Shown: positions 55,643 through 63,990 of the stretch, piece after piece
Layout: every line of letters begins with the position of its first letter
Position numbering within the stretch: position 1 is the first letter of the stretch
NCBI GenBank assembly: GCA_030425205.1
Contig: JAUIAP010000008.1
Location: forward strand, 62,001-126,000
Origin: Anaerolineae bacterium
GTDB lineage: Bacteria > Chloroflexota > Anaerolineae > Promineifilales > Promineifilaceae
Direction: 5' to 3'
DNA length: 64,000 nucleotides
Translations under genes and position numbers: made by a program
Notes under the pieces: generated by a model
The model's input: only the letters and a program-made list of their open reading frames with translations
Told to the model about the DNA's origin: nothing
The model's database searches: none

Positions 55643-57120
55643 GTGTAAACACGCTACCGACTCTGACACTGACGGCCAATGGGCGCACGCTCGACTTGAT
55701 CGCGCTTAAGCAGGTGCGCGTCCAGCAGACGTTGTCGCTGCCGACGCAGTGCGAACTCGTCTTTTTTCAGGCAGATTCGGCCGATCAGTTAACCATCGGT
55801 ACATCCCTCCGATTGACCGTTGACACATTTTCCCCGCCGCTCTTTGTCGGTGAAGTCACGGCGGTCGAATGGCACTATCGCGCTGATGGCGAATTGGAGT
55901 TGCGGGTGCGCGGCTATGACGTGCTGCATCAGCTGCGCAAACGGCAGCCTGTCCGCGCATTTGTCGAGACGCAAGCCGCCGATTTGGCACGTGAACTGGT
56001 GGCAGATTTGGGGATCGAGATCGCCACAACAACGGCTGCCCCACTGCATGAGCTATTGATTCAACACGGGCACAATGATTTTGATCTGCTGCAACAGACG
56101 TTGGCGACGCATGGTATCTACTTCACGCTACGCGACGACACCTTGCACCTTTTGACGCTGACCGGGCTGACAGATCGCGTTGAGTTGGCATTGGGAGAAT
56201 CACTACACGAAGCATCTGTCGAGCTAAACAGTGATCGCGCTGTGCAGTCGGTTGCGGTTAGTGGCTGGGATCCGCTGTGGATGGAGATGTTTGAGGGGGT
56301 TGTCTCAGAGGCGCAATCGGGGCGGCGGGTGACGGCACAGGTAGATGGCCGGGATGCGGTTGTTTTTGGGGAAATGGAATCGGCCGATTCTGACCAATCG
56401 ACCGCCATCGCACAAGCTATCATCGATCAACGCACCGCTGCTGCCATCGTCCTAAACGGCGTGGCGGAAGGTGATCCAGCGTTGCGACCCGGCACAATTG
56501 TCGCGGTGGCGGGATTGGATAATGCAATCAGCGGCGACTATCCCCTTTGCGACGTGCTGCATACCATTGATGCGCAACGCGGCTATCTGACGACGATCAG
56601 CAGCCAGCCACCCCAACTGCCCACCCCACCCCGTGCCGCATCCGCGCTGATAGGCGTTGTGACCCAAGTCGCTGATCCGCAAGGTCTGGGGCGCGTGCGA
56701 GTCAGCTATCCCTCGCTCAACGGGGTCGAAAGTGGCTGGATGCAGGTGATGAGTCCAGCAGCGGGGGTCAACAAGGGGTTGGTCGCGCTGCCCGATATTG
56801 ATGACAATGTGTTGGTGCTGTGTCTCAACCAAAACCCGACACGCGGCATCGTCTTGGGCGGCATCTATGGTCCCTTTGCGCCCTATGCAGACGGCGTGGA
56901 CGGTGGCGCAATCACGCGCTATTCGCTGCGCACGCCCAACGGTCAACTGGTGCAGCTTGACGATAGCGCACGGCAGATTCGCATTGAGAACAGCGAAGGC
57001 AGCTATGTCGAGATGGAGCCAGACAAAGTGCGGATTCACGCGACGACCGACCTTGAAATCGCTGCGCCCGGACATGCGATTGTGATTAAGGGAGATTCGA
57101 TTGATTTTCAAAGAGGCTAA
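55639..57120 (+). CDS. eCIS spike protein, VgrG/gpD-like (Afp8/Pvc8)
   Basis: A 493-residue spike protein. The N-terminal gp27-like hub spans about 1-320. A gp5 OB-fold follows (about 334-414, IGVVTQVADPQGLGRVRVSYPSL ... GGIYGPF), then a beta-helical needle (about 425-493, SYVEMEPDKVRIHATTDLEI). ATG at 55639 is coupled to the LysM gene; the frame is open upstream. The trimeric spike carries the PAAR tip encoded next. No lysozyme or effector extension is present. Confidence 0.9.
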   Translation: MSVNTLPTLTLTANGRTLDLIALKQVRVQQTLSLPTQCELVFFQADSADQLTIGTSLRLTVDTFSPPLFVGEVTAVEWHYRADGELELRVRGYDVLHQLRKRQPVRAFVETQAADLARELVADLGIEIATTTAAPLHELLIQHGHNDFDLLQQTLATHGIYFTLRDDTLHLLTLTGLTDRVELALGESLHEASVELNSDRAVQSVAVSGWDPLWMEMFEGVVSEAQSGRRVTAQVDGRDAVVFGEMESADSDQSTAIAQAIIDQRTAAAIVLNGVAEGDPALRPGTIVAVAGLDNAISGDYPLCDVLHTIDAQRGYLTTISSQPPQLPTPPRAASALIGVVTQVADPQGLGRVRVSYPSLNGVESGWMQVMSPAAGVNKGLVALPDIDDNVLVLCLNQNPTRGIVLGGIYGPFAPYADGVDGGAITRYSLRTPNGQLVQLDDSARQIRIENSEGSYVEMEPDKVRIHATTDLEIAAPGHAIVIKGDSIDFQRG

Positions 57121-57126
57121 AGGCGG

Positions 57127-57150
57127 CGTGCGGACGAGGCGTCCGCGCGT
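57127..57150. repeat. GCGGACG-type short hairpin
   Basis: GCGTGCGGACG (57127-57137) with complementary GTCCGCGCGT (57141-57150) and loop AGG between the spike and tip genes; a short member of the intergenic hairpin family. Confidence 0.55.
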
Positions 57151-57160
57151 CATTTGATAG

Positions 57161-57496
57161 ATGAACTGGTTAACGGAAGATGCGGTGTTGCGCTGCACAC
57201 ACAAGACTGGAATCGTGGCGACGAAGCCAACGCAAACGCTCGTCACCATTGCGGGACGGCGCGTGCTGGTTGACGCTGATCCTGAACGCAAGGGAATCGG
57301 CGGTTGCTCGAACATTGGCCCCACGATCAAGCCGTGTACGCTGACGTTGCGGGTTGAGGTCGGTTATTCAGATTGGCTGCGGATTGAGGGTAAGGCGATT
57401 GCGCTCGACACCGTGCGCGGCAAGACGGATGGCACGCCGCCGGGAACGGTTTATTACGAAGTGGCGCAAGCGGGACAGGATTTGGTAAGACAATAG
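57161..57496 (+). CDS. eCIS PAAR-like tip protein (Afp10/Pvc10)
   Basis: A 111-residue small beta-rich protein with conserved Cys/His positions (VLRCTHKTG, GGCSN, IKPCTLTL) and the ending DTVRGKTDGTPPGTVYYEV. These positions fit the metal-binding PAAR-like tip of eCIS spikes. It would sharpen the tip of the VgrG-like trimer. It precedes gp25, the reverse of the classical Afp9-Afp10 order. Confidence 0.8.
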   Translation: MNWLTEDAVLRCTHKTGIVATKPTQTLVTIAGRRVLVDADPERKGIGGCSNIGPTIKPCTLTLRVEVGYSDWLRIEGKAIALDTVRGKTDGTPPGTVYYEVAQAGQDLVRQ

Positions 57497-57499
57497 GTC

Positions 57500-57551
57500 G
57501 GAGCGCAGTCGCCGCGTCCATTCAAAAACGCAGGCGAGGCGACTGCGCTCC
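57500..57551. repeat. GGAGCGCAGTCGCC intergenic hairpin
   Basis: Perfect 14-bp arms GGAGCGCAGTCGCC (57500-57513) and GGCGACTGCGCTCC (57538-57551) between the tip and gp25 genes. Confidence 0.75.
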
Positions 57552-57559
57552 ATGAGACT

Positions 57560-57982
57560 ATGACAACAAAACGGTATCGCGCATGGCAATTTTTACACCC
57601 TGATTTAGATGGGTCATTGCACGCTGGGTTGCAGGTGGCGAGCGGTGGCGGGATTGGGATGGTCGCGGAAGCGGCGGCGGTGCGGCAGGGAATTTTGCTG
57701 CTGCTTTCGACGCGACCGGGCGAGCGCGTGATGCGGCCGACCTATGGCTGTCATCTCTATCGCTTGATCTTTGCGCCCAACGATGACACGACGGCGGGGC
57801 TGGCGATCCATTATGTGCGACAGGCGATCGACCGCTGGGAGCCACGCATCGAAATTTTGCGCTTGGATGCGGGGCGCGATCCGCAACAGGCGGAGCGACT
57901 TGAAATTGTGCTCGACTATCGCGTGCGAACGACACAGCAATCTGACAGCTTGCGTTTCGCACTGCGCTTGGATGTGGGTTAA
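57560..57982 (+). CDS. eCIS baseplate protein gp25-like (Afp9/Pvc9)
   Basis: A 140-residue gp25/T4-lysozyme-like baseplate wedge protein with the family core VRQGILLLLSTRPGERVMRP, followed by YGCHLYRLIF and the helix AIHYVRQAIDRWEPRIEI. It joins the sheath's first ring to the baseplate wedge. The stop overlaps the next start (TTAATG). Confidence 0.9.
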   Translation: MTTKRYRAWQFLHPDLDGSLHAGLQVASGGGIGMVAEAAAVRQGILLLLSTRPGERVMRPTYGCHLYRLIFAPNDDTTAGLAIHYVRQAIDRWEPRIEILRLDAGRDPQQAERLEIVLDYRVRTTQQSDSLRFALRLDVG

Positions 57983-60564
57983 TGCCACTCAGAACGCCAA
58001 ATTTAGACGACCGAACGTTTGACCAACTGCTTGCAGAGGCGCAGGCGATTGTGCGGCGCAAGGGGGCGGGTTGGACAGATCTCTCGCCCAGCGATCCGGG
58101 CATGGTGCTGCTCGAACTGTTTGCCCATTTGACGGAAGTGATGATCTTTCGGCTCAATCGCGTGCCAGAAAAGGCGTACATCGAGTTTTTGCGGCTGCTT
58201 GGCGTGCGCGTGCATCCACCAAGCGCGGCAACGGTCAAGCTGCAATTTTCGCGCAAAAAAGCAAGTGCCGAGCCGTTGGAGATTCCACGCGGGACACGGG
58301 TTGCGACGGGGCGTGGACAACAAACGCCCGTTATTTTTGTGACGGCCGAGACGGTGGTGATTTCGGCCGATCAAACCGAAACAACCGCCGTCGCCTTTCA
58401 TGCCGAGCAGGTCGATGCGGAACTCGTCGGGCGGGGCAGCGGGATGGCAGGGCAGACGGTTCGCGTACAACGTGCGCCGATTGTCGCGCCGACGGGGGAT
58501 GCGCGCGATCTGGTCGTGGCGGTTGAGGCATTGGCGGAGGAGCTAGACGAGCGCATTCCGGCGGTACAGCATCAGGGAAAGGTCTATCGCATCTGGCGCG
58601 AGGTGGCGCATTTCACCAATTTGGGTGAGGATGATCATGTGTACGTCGTCGATCGCAACAGCGGAATCATCACGTTTGCGCCAGCGGTGCAGATGGAACG
58701 ACGGGATGGAACGCTTGCCGATGCGCCCGCGTTGTTGGCGGCCGTGCCAGCAGTCAATCGGGAGATTCGGGTCTGGTATCGGCGGGGCGGCGGAGCAGAT
58801 GGGAACGTGGCGGCGGGGCAGTTGACAACGTTGAAGGATGCGCTGCCCGGTGTGACGGTGACCAATTTACAGCGGGCGACGGGCGGAAAATCGGCCGAAA
58901 CCCTCACCAACGCTCTCCTACGCGGCCCGCAAGAACTGCACTCGCTCCAACGCGCCGTTACCGCCAAAGATTTCGAGCTGATCGCCAAAACATATAGCTC
59001 ACGCGCCGTTGTGCGCGCCAAAGCATTTACCCGCGCCGCACTCTGGCAACATGCCGCGCCCGGACATGTCGAGGTACTGCTTGTGCCAGACATTCCCGAA
59101 AATGAACGAGCGCATGTCTCGCTTGAGCTGCTGGACGCACATCGCAATGAAACGGTGCTGGCGCAAATCACAGAGGCCCTCGATGAGCGAAGACCGCTTG
59201 GCACCACCTGCATTGTCAACTGGGCGAGGTATAAAAAGGTCAAGGTCAAGGCAAAGATCGTCGTGCAGCGCGAAGAGGATTTGGAAGCGTTGACACAGCG
59301 CATTGAACAACGTTTGAACCAAACGATCACGCCCGTGCCAACCGACTTTAATTCGACGGGTTGGGCATTTGGACAGGCATTGCGCGCCTCCAACGTCTAC
59401 GATATTGCACTGGCCGAGCCGGGCGTGCGCTGGGTCGATTCGGTGCGCCTGCTAGTCGAGGAAGTGCCAGATCAGCAGGTCGGCGCGATTGCGATTGACC
59501 ATTTTCAACCGCGCACATGGTATGTCGGCAGCGGCAATGTGCTGTTTCGGTCGCTCAACAATGGGGATGGCTGGGAGCCAGCAGGCCGTTTTACCGGCGA
59601 GATCACGGCGATTGTCGCCCATCCCCAGCGGGCGGGACTGCTGGCGGTGGCAACGCGGGAAGAGAAGGGCGCGAAGGTGTTGATTTCGGCCGATTGTGGC
59701 GAAAGCTGGTCGGCGGGAGAGTACGCGCCCGCCTTTGCCGTCAATGATTTAGCATGGACATTGCGCGACAATGAGCCAGTGCTGTTGCTGGCGGCCGATG
59801 CGGGTCTGTTTGAAATTACGGTGGGACGTTCGCCTGTACAGATTTTGGTCAATCCCAGCGATCAGGATTTGGGTTTTTACGCCGTGATTGCCCACACCGA
59901 CGTGCGCGGGATCAGCTCGGTCGCGGTGGCGGCGCAAAGTTTGGGCGGCGTTTATCTCTCAAACACGGGCGGGCGACCCAATACATTTCGCCAAATCATG
60001 GCAAATTTGCCCAAAGATAGCGATGTGCGCGTGCTGGCGGTGCAGTATGATGGGCCACGTGCCTTTTTGTGGGCCGGCACGGCAGCGACCGAAGGGGGCG
60101 TTGGACGCGGCTGCTATCGGTGGGAACTGCGCGGCAAGGAAGACCCGCCCGAAGGTTGGGTGACGTACAGCGACGGGTGGGAAGCTGGGAGTTGCAAGGG
60201 GTTGGCGTTTCATCGGTCGCAAGTGTTTGCGGCGAGCCATCGGCTGGGGGTCGTGACGCTCGATGCGAGTCGCTCAAACGCCCGCTGGAACGCACCCGCA
60301 ATTACGTGTGGCTTGCCATTGCGGGAGCGGGAGCAGCAGCGGCTATTTCATCCCGTCGATGCGGTGGCGGCGAGCTTGGATTCGGCCGAATCGCTCGTCC
60401 TCGCTGGCGGCGTGCAGGGGGTCTATCGCTCCCAAGATGACGGGCGATCATACAGCGCGTCGTCGAGCAAAGAGTTTATCGAAAAGGTGACGCTGCCCAA
60501 TACGTGGCTATTTGTGTCGGACGATCACGACATTGAGGTAATCAGCGAAGATGACGCACAGTGA
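57982..60564 (+). CDS. eCIS baseplate J-like wedge protein fused to a BNR/Asp-box propeller
   Basis: An 860-residue protein. The first part (about 1-495) is a baseplate J/gp6-like protein (Afp11): LDDRTFDQLLAEAQAIVRR, WTDLSPSDPGMVLLELFAHLTEV and KAYIEFLRLLGV are diagnostic. From about 505 to the end there are repeats with Asp-box signatures: FRSLNNGDGWEPA (about 521), ISADCGESWSA (about 569) and YRSQDDGRSYSA (about 814). These indicate a beta-propeller of the sortilin/sialidase type. Typical Afp11 proteins end earlier or carry a different extension. The propeller may decorate the baseplate rim and bind a glycan or the cell surface; this is inference. The 3' end overlaps the tail protein I gene by 14 bp. 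Confidence 0.85.
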   Translation: MPLRTPNLDDRTFDQLLAEAQAIVRRKGAGWTDLSPSDPGMVLLELFAHLTEVMIFRLNRVPEKAYIEFLRLLGVRVHPPSAATVKLQFSRKKASAEPLEIPRGTRVATGRGQQTPVIFVTAETVVISADQTETTAVAFHAEQVDAELVGRGSGMAGQTVRVQRAPIVAPTGDARDLVVAVEALAEELDERIPAVQHQGKVYRIWREVAHFTNLGEDDHVYVVDRNSGIITFAPAVQMERRDGTLADAPALLAAVPAVNREIRVWYRRGGGADGNVAAGQLTTLKDALPGVTVTNLQRATGGKSAETLTNALLRGPQELHSLQRAVTAKDFELIAKTYSSRAVVRAKAFTRAALWQHAAPGHVEVLLVPDIPENERAHVSLELLDAHRNETVLAQITEALDERRPLGTTCIVNWARYKKVKVKAKIVVQREEDLEALTQRIEQRLNQTITPVPTDFNSTGWAFGQALRASNVYDIALAEPGVRWVDSVRLLVEEVPDQQVGAIAIDHFQPRTWYVGSGNVLFRSLNNGDGWEPAGRFTGEITAIVAHPQRAGLLAVATREEKGAKVLISADCGESWSAGEYAPAFAVNDLAWTLRDNEPVLLLAADAGLFEITVGRSPVQILVNPSDQDLGFYAVIAHTDVRGISSVAVAAQSLGGVYLSNTGGRPNTFRQIMANLPKDSDVRVLAVQYDGPRAFLWAGTAATEGGVGRGCYRWELRGKEDPPEGWVTYSDGWEAGSCKGLAFHRSQVFAASHRLGVVTLDASRSNARWNAPAITCGLPLREREQQRLFHPVDAVAASLDSAESLVLAGGVQGVYRSQDDGRSYSASSSKEFIEKVTLPNTWLFVSDDHDIEVISEDDAQ

Positions 60565-61102
60565 GATCGCCCAACTGCTGCCAGAGATTTTCCAGCGCAC
60601 GCTAGAAGACGGCAATCCGCTCGACGTGCTGCTGGAAGTGATGGAGGCACAACACGCGCCATCGGAAGCGGCATTAGAATCGCTCGATGCGTATTTCGAT
60701 CCCTATCGCACCCCAGATGCGTTTGTGCCATTTTTGGCGATGTGGGTCGATTTAGGGGAGTTGATTCGAGAGGTTCCCGTGCAATTTATGGACGACACGC
60801 CGCCGATTGCGACGGGAATCGGCCGATTGCGCGAACTTATCGCTGCAGCCGCCTATCTTTCAAAATGGCGCGGCACCTATCGCGGCTTGCAACGCTTTTT
60901 AGAAACGGCAACGGGTGTATCGGGGTTTACGATTGACGAGACAGTACATGATTTGCAAGGACAGATTTTGCCGTATCATATAAAGGTGACGGCTCCTGCA
61001 AATGTTGCGCGTTTTCGGCCGATGTTGGAGCATATCATCGCAATGGAAAAACCAGCCTACGTGACATATGAGTTAGAATTTAGATCGGAATCGGCCGATT
61101 AG
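60551..61102 (+). CDS. eCIS baseplate protein, tail protein I-like (Afp12/Pvc12)
   Basis: A 183-residue phage tail protein I family member: YFDPYRTPDAFVPFLAMWVDL and YLSKWRGTYRGLQRFLETATGV are family hallmarks. It partners the J-like wedge to complete the baseplate. The C-terminus folds as a small alpha/beta domain (YHIKVTAPANVARFRPMLEH). In classical clusters a tail fibre gene (Afp13) follows; here a PASTA membrane protein follows instead. Confidence 0.88.
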   Translation: MTHSEIAQLLPEIFQRTLEDGNPLDVLLEVMEAQHAPSEAALESLDAYFDPYRTPDAFVPFLAMWVDLGELIREVPVQFMDDTPPIATGIGRLRELIAAAAYLSKWRGTYRGLQRFLETATGVSGFTIDETVHDLQGQILPYHIKVTAPANVARFRPMLEHIIAMEKPAYVTYELEFRSESAD

Positions 61103-61150
61103 CATTTTGGCTAGAGAGCTGACGAACTGACCAGCAACAAAAGGAACAAG

Positions 61151-62386
61151 ATGGCAAACGAATTTTCAATCACCTCCGCAACCAACGCCGTTCAAATCGA
61201 TGCACAAAATCAGGCGGTCGCCACATTCACCGTCTACAACGCCAGCGGGCGCGAAGTGAATGGGCGGGCTGCGCTTGAAACGGTGCCAGCCGATCAGCCA
61301 CATGGCGACTGGTTGCAGATTGAGGGAGAGCGCGAACGCCGCTTTGCAATTGGTGGCACAGAACAGTATGCGATTAAGATCGCGCCACCCGCAGGGGCAG
61401 CCCCCAACACCTACACCTTTCGACTCAACATGGTCGAGACGGCGAATCCTGATGAGGGGTTTAATCCGGGTACGAGCGTGACGTTTACTGTGCCAGAGCC
61501 GAAAGAGCCAGAGAAAAAATTCCCCATCTGGATCATTCCGTTGATCGTTGGGCTTGTCATCGTGATTGGTCTCGCTGCCTACTTCTTGACGCGCTCACCA
61601 AAGACAGTCGCCGTGCCAGACGTGGTTGGGATGACGGCAGCAGAGGCGCAAGATGCCCTAGAGGATGCTGGTTTTCGCCAGCGACAGGGCGCACGTGAGT
61701 TTAGCAATGTCGTCGCAGAAAATTTGGTTGTGCGGACTGATCCAGAGGTGGGGGCAGAAATTGAACCCGATTCACGGGTCGTCTGGTTCTTATCCAACGG
61801 TCAAGAGCCAACGCCGACCCCAACACACACCCCAACCCCGACCATTACGCCCACACCCACAGACACGCCCACGCCGACGCCTGATTTAACCGCCACAACG
61901 GAAGCGGCGATTGAGGCGGCGATTGCTAAATATCGGGGCAATTGGGTCAACGATAATTCACAGGCGGGGTTTTTGACGCGCTTTAATTTGACCAGCAGTG
62001 GGCGGACCATCTCGATTGAAGCGTTTGGCAATGCCTACTATGTGGCGGCCGATGCGGGGATTGCTGCGCTCGGTTGCCCGCTCTCTTTTCCAGTTAGCTT
62101 GGATGATTGTGCTTACTTTTCGGCCGAAGGTGAGTACGCGGGCGATCCGATGACGATTGTGACAACAGATCGAGGCGGGATTACGCACGAGTTAACGCTT
62201 AGCATCACGGCGGATGGCGGGACATTGGGCGTTTTGGATCAGGTGCGGGTCAATGGGGTCGTGCGGGAAACAGATACCTATGCGTTGAAGCGGCAGCGAC
62301 CATTTGCAATTTCAACCTTGATTTTTGTGCCTATCGAGGTGTTTGAAAATGACTTTATATTGCCTAGCGTCACCCTTTCACCTTAG
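61151..62386 (+). CDS. Membrane PASTA protein of the eCIS locus
   Basis: A 411-residue protein with an N-terminal beta-sandwich (about 1-115), one membrane segment (about 124-148, WIIPLIVGLVIVIGLAAYF), and one PASTA domain (about 152-218, VAVPDVVGMTAAEAQDALED). A Thr-Pro repeat spacer (about 220-245) leads to a C-terminal beta domain (about 250-411). PASTA domains bind cell-wall precursors, and the spacer is typical of Chloroflexota exported proteins. The N-terminal sandwich, without a signal peptide, would lie in the cytoplasm. It could tie the injection apparatus to the envelope; that is inference from position. Confidence 0.75.
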   Translation: MANEFSITSATNAVQIDAQNQAVATFTVYNASGREVNGRAALETVPADQPHGDWLQIEGERERRFAIGGTEQYAIKIAPPAGAAPNTYTFRLNMVETANPDEGFNPGTSVTFTVPEPKEPEKKFPIWIIPLIVGLVIVIGLAAYFLTRSPKTVAVPDVVGMTAAEAQDALEDAGFRQRQGAREFSNVVAENLVVRTDPEVGAEIEPDSRVVWFLSNGQEPTPTPTHTPTPTITPTPTDTPTPTPDLTATTEAAIEAAIAKYRGNWVNDNSQAGFLTRFNLTSSGRTISIEAFGNAYYVAADAGIAALGCPLSFPVSLDDCAYFSAEGEYAGDPMTIVTTDRGGITHELTLSITADGGTLGVLDQVRVNGVVRETDTYALKRQRPFAISTLIFVPIEVFENDFILPSVTLSP

Positions 62387-62396
62387 CAAGACAGCA

Positions 62397-62413
62397 GCGA
62401 CCAAGCTGGTCGC
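62397..62413. repeat. GCGACCA-AGC-TGGTCGC palindrome
   Basis: Perfect 7-bp arms between the PASTA gene and the next gene, member of the intergenic hairpin family. Confidence 0.5.
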
Positions 62414-62425
62414 GCTCCAACTATC

Positions 62426-62908
62426 ATGAATTTACGTGTGGCGATTGTGTTACTGGTGGCGTTGTGTGTGCTGTTCTTTATGGGGATCGGCGTTGGGGCG
62501 ACGGGAGACGATGCGCCATCGCTGGATGCTGCGGCGTGGTTAGACGGGATAGCGGAACGCCTTCCGACGAGCAACGTGTCGAGTGATGCGCTCAATGCGG
62601 TGCAGCCGTTGACCTGTTTTGATGAACAAGATGATGCGCTGGTTGTGCTGGCCGATAGCACCTGCCTGTTGGTTCTGGAGCCAGCGCAGCGGCAGCGGGT
62701 GTTGAAGTTGACGCTGGTTGCGGGGGATTCGGCCGAAATTAGCATCACGCAACCGGTCAACAAAAAAGGGGGGCTGCTGACGAGTGATGCAGACGGAAAA
62801 TCATTTGAGTTAGATATTTTTCGGCAACAATCGGCCGATGATCAAATCAACGTTCGCATCGTCTGCCGTGCGCTCAATGCGGCTAGCTGTCGCCTATTGT
62901 TTCCCTAA
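62426..62908 (+). CDS. Secreted or membrane-anchored protein of unknown function
   Basis: A 160-residue protein with an N-terminal hydrophobic segment (MNLRVAIVLLVALCVLFFMGIGV) acting as signal peptide or anchor, then a mainly beta domain with two Cys pairs (TCF...STC and IVC...SC) that could form disulfides outside the membrane. No family was recognised. It follows the PASTA gene and is the last plus-strand gene in the window. Confidence 0.6.
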   Translation: MNLRVAIVLLVALCVLFFMGIGVGATGDDAPSLDAAAWLDGIAERLPTSNVSSDALNAVQPLTCFDEQDDALVVLADSTCLLVLEPAQRQRVLKLTLVAGDSAEISITQPVNKKGGLLTSDADGKSFELDIFRQQSADDQINVRIVCRALNAASCRLLFP

Positions 62909-62918
62909 AAATTGATGC

Positions 62919-63668
62919 TCATGTGACCGCTTTCACGATTGACACAATCGCGCCAATCAGCAAGACAATCGCCCAAACACCCCCACAAATCGCCATCACG
63001 ATTGCCCCAATTGCGTCGGTGATGCTGACCAAAAAGAGCGGCACAAAGCCGTGCAAAAAACTGATGACAATGTTGGCGAGCAACGCCGTGAGGATCATCA
63101 ACATGAGTCCCTTGTTTTGCAAAAAGCGTTGTTGCGCCAGCAGCAGACAAATCACAAACGCCACTTTTAGCACCATCACCAAGCTAAGAACGGCGGCGGC
63201 GGCGCCACGTGCGAAGAAGGCATAGAGCGCAAAATAGGCGATTGTGCCAAAGGGGACGGCGAACAGCAGTCCAAGCATCACAAGCAGTTTTCCAAATGCG
63301 AAAAAGCCGATTCCAAGCGCGGCGAGCAGAATCAAGATGGAAAAAATGAGCGTGATGATGCCCTGAATTTTGCCGTGCAGCGCGTTTGAGATCGTCAGCG
63401 AAACCGTCATCAATCCAATCGTAAACAACAATATCCCATCGACTAACGCCAGCGCAGCAATGGCAAGTCCCGGCACAGAGTCGGCAATGTCTGCCATCTC
63501 ATCGGGATCACACTCGTCGCGCAGATCATCGTCGTCGGGAAGTTGGCTGCAAACGTTTGAGATTGCGGGGGCAGAGATCAACAATCCCCCGCCAATCTCG
63601 ATGGTGACGATAAATGCCAGCAGGACGAGCGCGGCGATAAAAAAGGGGGTTCGCAGTTGATCGGTCAT
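62919..63668 (-). CDS. Polytopic membrane protein of unknown function
   Basis: A 249-residue integral membrane protein with about six or seven hydrophobic segments. An acidic loop (QLPDDDDLRDECDPDE, about residues 43-58) follows the first segment. ATG at 63668 has AAGGAA about ten bases upstream on the minus strand; the frame is open to 63764 but without such a site. No transporter motif is visible. It converges with the preceding gene with only ten bases between them. Confidence 0.65.
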   Translation of the reverse strand: MTDQLRTPFFIAALVLLAFIVTIEIGGGLLISAPAISNVCSQLPDDDDLRDECDPDEMADIADSVPGLAIAALALVDGILLFTIGLMTVSLTISNALHGKIQGIITLIFSILILLAALGIGFFAFGKLLVMLGLLFAVPFGTIAYFALYAFFARGAAAAVLSLVMVLKVAFVICLLLAQQRFLQNKGLMLMILTALLANIVISFLHGFVPLFLVSITDAIGAIVMAICGGVWAIVLLIGAIVSIVKAVT

Positions 63669-63781
63669 AGCATAGGTTCCTTGTTGACATGATGATAGTC
63701 CCGACAAGTAAAGTACACAAATGCAAATGGAGATCAGGTTGTTAGGCGACACGCCGCTCCCCAAAATGGAACGCTGAAGAA

Positions 63782-63810
63782 TGGATACCTGCCTGCGCAG
63801 GTATGACAGA
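63782..63810. repeat. TGGATACC-GTATGACAGA repeat, copy 3
   Basis: TGGATACCTGCC, then TGCGCAGGTATGACAGA: third copy of the element at 47055 and 54826, here without the GTTTCGGG partner. Confidence 0.65.
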
Positions 63811-63856
63811 TTCTTTTCCAGAGAGTCTGATTAGTACGACATCGAGACTTTTCCAA

Positions 63857-63990
63857 AATCCTACGGCTAAAGCCGAAGGCTGATACGCGAAACGCGCTCA
63901 AGCGCGTTGTTTGCAGTGCGTTTCAACGCACTTTGTATATCAGCCTTTGAACGCGAAGCGGGGGCGGCAGCCCTATTTTAACCACAGGCT
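63857..63990. repeat. Palindromic composite repeat, copy B (inverted)
   Basis: CCTACGGCTAAAGCCGAAGG, then two hairpins (AACGCGCT/AGCGCGTT and AGTGCGTT/AACGCACT), then ATCAGCCTT and a trailing TTTTAACCACAGG. The inner hairpins are in the opposite order to the copy at 1673-1790, so it is an inverted copy. The remainder of 63669-64000 contains no gene. Confidence 0.7.

Noticed and set aside
51153..62908. Prophage
   Set aside because: Only tail and baseplate genes are present. No capsid, portal, terminase, integrase or lysis gene was seen, and the order matches Afp/PVC-type injection systems.
51153..62908. Type VI secretion system
   Set aside because: The sheath is a single phage-type protein, not TssB/TssC, and there is no TssJLM membrane complex or ClpV.
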